Shown: positions 1 to 4,757 of the stretch, piece by piece
Numbering within the stretch: the first letter of the stretch is position 1
How the letters are laid out: the number at the start of each line of letters is the position of its first letter
Assembly: GCA_001563885.1 (NCBI GenBank)
Contig: LKMM01000139.1
Span: 1 to 6,894, forward strand
DNA from: Natrialbaceae archaeon B1-Br10_E2g27
GTDB taxonomy: Archaea > Halobacteriota > Halobacteria > Halobacteriales > Natrialbaceae
Length of the DNA stretch: 6,894 bases
Reading direction: 5' to 3'
The notes under the pieces: generated by a model
Told to the model about the DNA's origin: nothing
Databases searched by the model: none
The model's input: only the letters and a program-made list of their open reading frames with translations
Position numbers and translations under genes: made by a program

Positions 1-131
1 ACGCCGAACGGTTTCTCGACGAGCATCCCTTCACCGGGTTGCCAGTACGACGAGAGCATGCGACCAAAACTCGGTCGTTCGAAATTGTACGGTACACCGA
101 GAATCTCACCGGATGTCGGCTTATCTGCCAT
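1..131 (-). CDS. DUF5808-type haloarchaeal protein, N-terminal part only
   Basis: The minus strand reads 43 codons from an ATG at 131 to the window edge, so the 3' end is missing. The product begins MADKPTSGEILGVPYNFERP and continues with SFGRMLSSYWQPGEGM and a VEKPFG segment. The PYNFERP and YWQPGEGM segments match my memory of the start of the DUF5808 family, small haloarchaeal proteins that continue into one or more membrane segments; the membrane part lies outside the window, so this cannot be confirmed. A TATA-like box centred about 25 nt upstream of the ATG supports this start and a leaderless mRNA. The gene is divergent from the DUF2892 gene. Function is unknown. Confidence 0.72.
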   Translation of the reverse strand, partial: MADKPTSGEILGVPYNFERPSFGRMLSSYWQPGEGMLVEKPFG

Positions 132-152
132 GAACGGTGATACGTCCTCCCG

Positions 153-160
153 AAATAAGA
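153..160 (-). promoter_or_regulatory. TATA-like box of the DUF5808-type gene
   Basis: The minus strand reads TCTTATTT, centred about 25 nt upstream of the ATG at 131. In haloarchaea TATA boxes lie about 26 nt before the transcription start, so transcription would begin at or next to the start codon. A GGGAGG run lies between box and ATG but is 14 nt from the ATG, too far for a normal Shine-Dalgarno site. Confidence 0.5.
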
Positions 161-204
161 GTATTGTGTGCCCGTCTCGGCCGGCGAAAGCGACCGGTGG
201 AGCC

Positions 205-223
205 GATAAGCAATGTTGTTATC
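205..223 (+). promoter_or_regulatory. Promoter region of the DUF2892 gene with a dyad over the TATA position
   Basis: If the gene at 248 is leaderless, its TATA box should be centred near 221. TGTTATCC there is a weak match. The same bases form the right arm of an inverted repeat, GATAA at 205-209 and TTATC at 219-223, which extends inward to CAA/TTG if base 210 is skipped. A dyad lying on a TATA box is a typical place for a repressor site, but no regulator is identified. Confidence 0.35.
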
Positions 224-247
224 CCGTGTGAACGCTACCACGTTGGT

Positions 248-457
248 ATGGAACGAAATGTTGGCGGTATCGACCGCCTCGCTCGAGCCGTCCTCGCAGT
301 CGTCTTCCTCGTCGGTGCAGTCGTTGCTTACCGAAGCGGAAAGCGAACCGCCGCACTCCTCGCGGCAGTCGTCGGTGCGGGCTTTCTCCAAAACGCCGTC
401 ACCTGCTTCTGTGGACTCAACCGACTAGTCGGCATCGACACGACGAACACCGACTGA
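248..457 (+). CDS. DUF2892 / YgaP-like small membrane protein
   Basis: This is a 69-aa protein with two predicted membrane helices, at about residues 11-28 and 35-52, joined by a short basic loop (YRSGKRT). It begins MERNVGGIDRLARA and ends with CFCGLNRLVGID. The N-terminal N-x-G-x-x-D-R-x-x-R pattern and the Cys-rich segment followed by LxGI after helix 2 are hallmarks of the DUF2892 (inner membrane protein YgaP-like) family. The two cysteines are C53 and C55. In bacteria this domain is often attached to a rhodanese domain; here it stands alone, as is common in haloarchaea. The ATG at 248 was chosen over an upstream in-frame start at 137 because the family begins here and the upstream residues are low-quality and basic. 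There is no Shine-Dalgarno site, so it is probably leaderless. Exact function is unknown. Confidence 0.85.
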   Translation: MERNVGGIDRLARAVLAVVFLVGAVVAYRSGKRTAALLAAVVGAGFLQNAVTCFCGLNRLVGIDTTNTD

Positions 458-556
458 TACCGTATGCAGCTACCCCCTACGAGGCGGTGAAAACTGTTCG
501 TCAGAACGGTATCGTACGGAGTGTTGCAAAGAAGGCCCACGGATTCAGTCGTGGGT
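456..556 (+). repeat. Hairpin pair resembling an IS200/IS605 (TnpB-type) right-end remnant
   Basis: The gap between the two convergent genes holds two stem-loops. The first, 493-510, pairs ACTGTTC with GAACGGT around the loop GTCA (7 pairs, one G-T). The second, 536-555, pairs CCCACG with CGTGGG around an 8-nt loop. A longer 8-bp inverted repeat, GATACCGT (456-463) with ACGGTATC (506-513), competes with the first hairpin and overlaps the stop codon of the membrane-protein gene. A CCCACG...TTCAGTCGTGGG hairpin preceded by GAAGG closely resembles what I remember of right ends of haloarchaeal IS1341/TnpB elements, where it also forms the 3' part of the guide (omega/reRNA) scaffold. No tnpB or tnpA remnant is visible, so this would be a solo end or MITE. 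The same hairpins could serve as a bidirectional terminator. Confidence 0.45.
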
Positions 557-565
557 AAAAGTCAA

Positions 566-1180
566 TTATCGGAGGTCGACTGGTGGAGTCTCGAACGCTC
601 CCTCGTCGGCCGATAAGTCATATTCCTCGAGAGCAGTTCGAACGAGTGCGAACACGCCCGCTTTGTCCCAGCGAGCGGTGTTGATGTGTAGGTCATAAAA
701 CTCCCGGTCGTCGATGTCGATTTCGTAGTACGACTGGTATCGTCCGGCCTCGCTGATCTCTCTGACTCGCATTTCGGCTTCGGTTTCAACCCGATCTTCG
801 ATCCGTTGTAAGCGAACATCTTCGGGTGCGTCGAGCCAGATTCGCAAATCGGCGTGTTCGCCGGCGAGCCAGCCTGCAAGCCGCGACTCGAGGATAAACG
901 GCTTGTCTGCGTTCCCCCATTTTTCTGCAATCGTCTGCAACCGTTGATCCAGTTCCCGGTCGATCCCCTCGGATGCATCGGCTTTGGCGGTTAGCTGGTT
1001 CAGACTCAGTCCGCGCTCGTCGGCGAGTTCGCGGAAGATGTCGCCGCCGGAAACGTACGGACAGTCCATCGCCTCCGAAAGCTGGCTACACAGCGTCGTC
1101 GCACCACACCCTGGCGGTCCGGAGACGGTAATGAACGCCGTCGTTTCGATCGGTGCAATCGAAAGGGTTCTCGTTCCCAT
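566..1180 (-). CDS. Cytidylate-kinase-like P-loop protein lacking the Walker A lysine
   Basis: This 204-aa protein aligns by eye with archaeal (d)CMP kinase, which transfers phosphate from ATP to CMP/dCMP. Shared motifs are the P-loop region VSGPPGCGATT (19-29), VSGGDIFRELADERG (43-57, NMP-binding), ESRLAGWLAG (98-107), WLDAPEDVRLQRI (115-127), a lid-like segment with RYQSYYEID (147-155) and the tail INTARW (166-171). The usual P-loop is GPPGSGKST; here residue 27 is Ala (GCG codon) where the phosphate-binding Lys belongs. The P-loop also starts at residue 21 instead of near residue 7, giving a short N-terminal extension. These traits suggest a paralog of the housekeeping cmk with weakened or altered activity; that a normal cmk lies elsewhere is assumed. 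The ATG at 1180 fits a TATA-like box 25 nt upstream and lacks a Shine-Dalgarno site. Confidence 0.85.
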   Translation of the reverse strand: MGTRTLSIAPIETTAFITVSGPPGCGATTLCSQLSEAMDCPYVSGGDIFRELADERGLSLNQLTAKADASEGIDRELDQRLQTIAEKWGNADKPFILESRLAGWLAGEHADLRIWLDAPEDVRLQRIEDRVETEAEMRVREISEAGRYQSYYEIDIDDREFYDLHINTARWDKAGVFALVRTALEEYDLSADEGAFETPPVDLR

Positions 1181-1201
1181 ACGTATCCGTTATCGTCTTC
1201 C

Positions 1202-1209
1202 ATAAAAAA
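1202..1209 (-). promoter_or_regulatory. TATA box of the kinase-like gene
   Basis: The minus strand reads TTTTTTAT, centred about 25 nt before the ATG at 1180. This is the strongest TATA-like element in the window and implies a leaderless transcript. Confidence 0.6.
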
Positions 1210-1210
1210 T

Positions 1211-1222
1211 GTGAATATTCAC
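1211..1222. promoter_or_regulatory. 12-bp perfect palindrome next to the kinase-like gene's TATA box
   Basis: GTGAATATTCAC is a perfect palindrome that begins one base upstream of the TATA box, where the TFB-recognition element (BRE) would lie. A dimeric regulator bound here would directly affect initiation. No regulator can be named from the sequence. A perfect 12-mer is unlikely at any one position by chance, but the AT-rich centre lowers the surprise. Confidence 0.4.
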
Positions 1223-1253
1223 CTGCGAACGAGCGCTGAGAGTGGTGGTAATT

Positions 1254-1273
1254 TAGTGTAATATATGATACTA
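1254..1273. other. 20-bp imperfect AT-rich palindrome in the 1223-1406 gap
   Basis: The gap between the kinase-like gene and the zinc-ribbon gene has no convincing gene. It holds a 20-bp imperfect palindrome (TAGT...TATA...ACTA, 16 of 20 positions symmetric) with a TATATG core. It could be an operator or a second promoter for the kinase-like gene. A small GGAGT-GTATCG-ACTCC stem-loop lies further right at about 1340-1355. Confidence 0.25.
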
Positions 1274-1406
1274 CTCGTGGCACACAGACGACTGTGTTCC
1301 TGTCGAAGCTATCTGGATGCTATCCCCGACTGCACTCGAGGAGTGTATCGACTCCGGCCGGTATGAAAATCGTCGAGACAGTTTGCAGCCGTCGCCGATG
1401 CCATGC

Positions 1407-1550
1407 TTATTCGATCGGCATCCGTCGGTTGCGTAGCTCTCCGCCACAGTCTGGACAGCGTTTCGGATTATCTGCTGCAGTAACGATACTCCCGCACTCG
1501 AAACACTCGTATGGACGGTCTGTGTCCGGGTCGTGTGTAATGTCTATCAT
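1407..1550 (-). CDS. Small zinc-ribbon protein, rubrerythrin-like domain (DUF7129-type)
   Basis: This 47-aa protein starts MIDITHDPDTDRPYECFECG and ends MRNRRMPIE-like (actual tail LRNRRMPIE). Four cysteines in two pairs, C16-x2-C19 and C32-x2-C35, form a zinc ribbon or rubredoxin-like knuckle. The order YECFECG, about 12 residues, CPDCGG, RNRxxPxE is shared by a large group of very short haloarchaeal proteins annotated as rubrerythrin-like or DUF7129 putative zinc-binding proteins. There is no di-iron helical domain, so it is not a rubrerythrin. An in-frame TAA two codons upstream fixes the ATG at 1550 as the first possible start. No Shine-Dalgarno site is seen. It lies 112 nt downstream of the Bat-like gene on the same strand, so read-through is possible. 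Function is unknown. Confidence 0.85.
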   Translation of the reverse strand: MIDITHDPDTDRPYECFECGSIVTAADNPKRCPDCGGELRNRRMPIE

Positions 1551-1626
1551 TAGTTATACACGAGCGCCGGTCGTGGCCCTGTGCGCTCTACCAGAACCTA
1601 CCGGGCAGACGGTCGAATAGCTGGCT

Positions 1627-1671
1627 GTTCAATAACGAAGTGTGCTGAACTGAGGGGGTTTACTATTGAAC
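1627..1671 (-). terminator. Inverted repeat at the 3' end of the Bat-like gene
   Basis: GTTCAATA at 1627-1634 pairs perfectly with TATTGAAC at 1664-1671, and the right copy covers the stop codon of the Bat-like gene. A third copy of the core, TGAAC, lies between them at 1646-1650. The 29-nt loop makes a strong RNA hairpin doubtful, and there is no clear T-run. It may be a weak terminator or a chance repeat. Confidence 0.2.
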
Positions 1672-4530
1672 CCGCTGTGGGAGCGCTGGGCTGTTCGTCT
1701 CTTCGAACAGCGCAGTAAAGAGCGTCCGCTGGACGGCCCGGATGTGTTGATAGAACGCCGGTGGGGAGATCTCGAGCGTTTCGGCGATCGCCTCGCCGGT
1801 GTTCTCGCGTGGGGATTCGAAGTAACCGCTGTAGTAGGCCGTCTGTAACACCTCGAGTTGTCTGTCGGTGATCTCTTCGAGCACCCTCGAGTGGAGATCG
1901 TATTCGGCGGGCGTTTCGAGCGTCTGCTTTCGTCTGAGCGTGACCGCAGCGAACGTCTCACGAAGCAACTGGACGATCTTTTGGATGTCGATCGTGTCGG
2001 GGACATCGACGACGAGCGTCGTCTGATCCGGGCTGGCAGTGGCCTCCTGAAAGAGTGCCCCGTGGTCTGCTAGCTCCACTGCGAGAAACGGCTGTGCGAG
2101 TTGTAACTGCACTACACCCTCCTCGGATCCGTTCGTACTGATCGTGACGGCGTCGTCGACGATTGCCATTCCTGCTGCCGTCTCGACGAACGCATCGACC
2201 GCCGTCTCGGTGACGGAGACGAACACCTGATTGCCGTCCGTACTCTCCCCGACGCCTCCCTGATACGAGATGGTACACGCGTTGGCGTCTGCCAGTCGAG
2301 ACAGCAGAAAGGTTGGATCGTCAATCTCGAGTTCGACACGGGTCATCGAGGCCGTAAGCAGTGCGTGTTTGCGTTCGATTGCACTCAGTGCCGCTGCGAT
2401 TGTCTCGCCCAGTTCGGTCAGGACGGCTCGAGTCGTCTCGCCGAAGGCGTTTCTCGTCTCCGCATACACCGTCAACACACCGTGTGTGAGGTCGTTGTAG
2501 GTAAGCGGGATACTCAGGACCGAGAGAAAATTCCGCGTAAGCGCATCCGCTCGCCACGGATCCGCCCGGAGATCCTCGGCGACGTTAGCCACCATCGTCT
2601 CCTTGCCTGTGGCTGCAGTCTGGCCTGCGGGGTCGGTCCCCGACGCGGCGACGGCGATCGATCGACTGTCCAGATAGCCCTGTTCTGTGCCAGCCCACGC
2701 TTGTGGGTCGACCGTCTCCGTCACCGGATCGACGGATCCGACCCAGGCGAACTCGAAGCGATCCGTGTCGGTGAGTCGTTCACAGACGGTGTGGGTAATC
2801 TCCTCGCGGGTTTCGGCCTGAACGATCCCCTGATCGATCTCCCGAATCGTAGCGTTGATCCGGTTTAGCGTGGTGAGTTGGTCGTTCTGTCGTTTGAGTT
2901 CTCGATCCTGCTCGCGCAGTTGTGATTCCCGACTCACACGGTCGAGTGCGGCTTCGGCGGTCGCCGCGAGCAGATCGGCCAGTTCCCGAACGATATCGTC
3001 GAACGCATCGGTCTCGTCCGATCCGGCGACGAAGACGCCGTGATCGCCAAGCGGGATGTACATCACGCTCCGGAGACCGGTCGCCCGGTTCTCGAGTCGA
3101 TCGGAGCTATGGACGTCGTCAAAAGAGAGGTGTTCGTCGGTGACGAAGCTATGACTCGGCAGGGTCTGGCCGTCTGCGGGCAGGGTCGAAAGCGGGCCGT
3201 TGAGATCCGTCATCCGCTGTGAACGTGCGGTTGGCCGAAGTTCGTTCGCGTCGACGTCGTACATGTAGACGGCACTCGCCGGCAGGTCGAGCACACTCGG
3301 GACGTCGTCGACGATGTGCTGGGCAATTTCCTGGTGGGTCTCTGCGTACAGAAATTCCCGGGCAGTCTCCTGGAGGGTTGCGAGTGCCTCCTCGCGCTGT
3401 TTTCGTTTCGTAACGTCACGACAGCTATAGAGTAACGTGCCACCCTGAATCGAGACCTCGCGAACGTTGACCAGCAGCGTATGTTCGCGCCCAGCTTTGT
3501 CGGTCGCGGTACACTCGATGTTTTTTAACACGCCGGTTTCGGCCAGTTTCTCACGGTCGAAGAGATCGTCGCTCAACAGTTCGTCGATCGTCCCCTGCTC
3601 GTGGATCTCCTCGGCGGTGTAGCCGAAGATGAAGTGGACGTTCGGACACACGTAGGTGTACTCACCTGCCTCGTTCGTGACCAGGATCGTGTCCGTCATG
3701 TTGTTGAGCGTCACTCGGTGGAGTGTCTCCGACTGGCGCAGATCCCGCTCGAGGTGGACCTGTTCGGTGATGTCGATTCCTTCGACCACGATCGAGACGA
3801 GATCACCGCGTTCGTCCTCGACGGGGCGAACCGAGAGATCGACGACGCGCTGTGTGTCCGGTCGGGGTTGGAAGACGACTGCATCGCCAAACTGGCCGTT
3901 GGCTGCTTTCTCGACGAGTCGTCGAACGTCGCGTTTGGTTACTGCCGTATGTGACCACCACGGAAGCGTCCAGAACGGATCGCCGACGATCGATTCGACG
4001 TCGACGTCGATCATCGCCCGGGCCGTCTCGTTCGCCCGATCCAGACTTCCATCTGCCTCGAGCACCCACGTTGCCGTCTGTGAATCGTGAAAGATGGCGT
4101 CGAACTGCTGGGCTCGCTTGCGGCGAGTGATCGTTTGCCCCACAGCACAAAGCGCCCGGTTTGTCCGTTCGACCATCGCAGTCTCGTCGATCGGTTCGCT
4201 GACCGGAACGTAATCCGTGACGCCGGCGCTGATCGCCTTGCTGGCGATTGCCTCGCTGCCGGCCGTCGTCGCGAGCACGACCGGCAGTGTGGTGAATTCC
4301 CGAAGCTGTTCGACCAGTTCGATGCCGGTCGATTCCGTGAGTGCGTACTCGGTGACGAGACAGTCGATCGGCTCACACTCGACGACCTCGAGTGCCTGCG
4401 TCGCCGTCTCGGCTCTGTGGACCGACGCGCCGGTGTGTCTCTTGAGTGTCTCGACGAACCGATCGAGCCATCCGTTCGGGCCGACGACGAGGATGGTTGC
4501 CGTCTCGAGACGCGACGTTTCAGCCGTCAT
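1663..4530 (-). CDS. Bat-like multidomain sensor and HTH-10 transcription regulator
   Basis: This is a 955-aa cytoplasmic protein with no membrane segments. Domains by eye: receiver-like (11-112), PAS (about 140-258, ending DITEQVHLE), PAS (265-375, with GYTAEEI and RDVTKRK), GAF (383-530), a charged linker helix likely coiled-coil (530-560), GAF (563-718), the Bat-specific domain before the HTH (722-865), and HTH-10 (886-942, TDRQLEVLQTAYYSGYF then ISPPAFYQHIRAVQRTLF). The order matches the haloarchaeal bacterio-opsin-activator (Bat) family, which senses redox, light or small ligands through PAS/GAF and acts on transcription through the HTH. There is no histidine kinase domain. The receiver-like region lacks the acidic pair (VVGPNG in place of VDDD) and has Glu61 where the phosphorylated Asp is expected, so it is probably not a phosphoacceptor. 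The target genes are unknown; no rhodopsin or carotenoid gene is nearby. The ATG at 4530 is the only start in its open stretch, preceded by GAGGG at good spacing. Confidence 0.9.
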   Translation of the reverse strand: MTAETSRLETATILVVGPNGWLDRFVETLKRHTGASVHRAETATQALEVVECEPIDCLVTEYALTESTGIELVEQLREFTTLPVVLATTAGSEAIASKAISAGVTDYVPVSEPIDETAMVERTNRALCAVGQTITRRKRAQQFDAIFHDSQTATWVLEADGSLDRANETARAMIDVDVESIVGDPFWTLPWWSHTAVTKRDVRRLVEKAANGQFGDAVVFQPRPDTQRVVDLSVRPVEDERGDLVSIVVEGIDITEQVHLERDLRQSETLHRVTLNNMTDTILVTNEAGEYTYVCPNVHFIFGYTAEEIHEQGTIDELLSDDLFDREKLAETGVLKNIECTATDKAGREHTLLVNVREVSIQGGTLLYSCRDVTKRKQREEALATLQETAREFLYAETHQEIAQHIVDDVPSVLDLPASAVYMYDVDANELRPTARSQRMTDLNGPLSTLPADGQTLPSHSFVTDEHLSFDDVHSSDRLENRATGLRSVMYIPLGDHGVFVAGSDETDAFDDIVRELADLLAATAEAALDRVSRESQLREQDRELKRQNDQLTTLNRINATIREIDQGIVQAETREEITHTVCERLTDTDRFEFAWVGSVDPVTETVDPQAWAGTEQGYLDSRSIAVAASGTDPAGQTAATGKETMVANVAEDLRADPWRADALTRNFLSVLSIPLTYNDLTHGVLTVYAETRNAFGETTRAVLTELGETIAAALSAIERKHALLTASMTRVELEIDDPTFLLSRLADANACTISYQGGVGESTDGNQVFVSVTETAVDAFVETAAGMAIVDDAVTISTNGSEEGVVQLQLAQPFLAVELADHGALFQEATASPDQTTLVVDVPDTIDIQKIVQLLRETFAAVTLRRKQTLETPAEYDLHSRVLEEITDRQLEVLQTAYYSGYFESPRENTGEAIAETLEISPPAFYQHIRAVQRTLFTALFEETNSPALPQRVQ

Positions 4531-4535
4531 TCGGA

Positions 4536-4540
4536 CCCTC
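4536..4540 (-). promoter_or_regulatory. Shine-Dalgarno-like site of the Bat-like gene
   Basis: The minus strand reads GAGGG, five bases before the ATG at 4530. It supports this start and implies a leadered mRNA, unlike the leaderless genes in the left part of the window. No upstream in-frame ATG or GTG exists before a TGA near 4611. Confidence 0.5.
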
Positions 4541-4628
4541 AGAGAGGCTGTGTCGTGTCGCCGATCGGTGGCTTGCTCGTCCCCTCCCGTTCGACGACGG
4601 AACTCGAATTGATCTCACGAATGGGGGC

Positions 4629-4636
4629 TACTAGTA
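4629..4636. other. TACTAGTA palindrome in the gap between kae1-bud32 and the Bat-like gene
   Basis: The 227-bp gap 4531-4757 must contain the promoter of the Bat-like gene. It holds the 8-bp palindrome TACTAGTA, flanked by GG and CC with one mismatch on each side (about 4626-4639), and a TTCTATTG box on the minus strand at about 4646-4653 that could act as a TATA element. No tRNA-like structure was found. A 61-codon minus-strand frame with a GTG start (4724 to 4539) is present but unconvincing. Confidence 0.25.
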
Positions 4637-4716
4637 TCCAGACCCAATAGAAGGGTTCGGTGTCTTCCGCAGAGATCCGTCCATCGAGTGCGAGGTTCGC
4701 CAGTCGATGAGTGGCG

Positions 4717-4752
4717 TTTCCCACCCATGAGAGCTCAGCACTCGAGGGGAAA
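4717..4752 (-). terminator. Possible terminator hairpin after kae1-bud32
   Basis: TTTCCC at 4717-4722 pairs with GGGAAA at 4747-4752, starting five bases after the stop codon of the fusion gene. The loop is 24 nt and contains the palindromes GAGCTC and CTCGAG. The stem is short and no T-run follows, so support is weak. Confidence 0.2.
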
Positions 4753-4757
4753 TCGCG

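Noticed and set aside
137..247. An in-frame upstream extension of the DUF2892 gene (37 extra residues).
   Set aside because: The family starts at the internal Met at 248, the extension is basic and unlike a haloarchaeal protein, and it would cover the likely promoter.
1407..1550. Rubrerythrin or rubredoxin electron carrier.
   Set aside because: Only the zinc-ribbon knuckles are present. There is no ferritin-like helical domain, and the spacing and tail match the short haloarchaeal zinc-binding family instead.
1294..1620. A 108-codon plus-strand frame with a GTG start about 30 nt after a TATATG core.
   Set aside because: It runs antisense over the well-supported zinc-ribbon gene, its protein is Ser/Arg-rich with no known motif, and it looks like a frame shadow.
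4087..4650. Long plus-strand open frames (up to 187 codons) opposite the Bat-like gene.
   Set aside because: High-GC codon bias of the minus-strand gene produces open frames on the other strand. The translations are Arg/Asp patterned without any recognisable domain.
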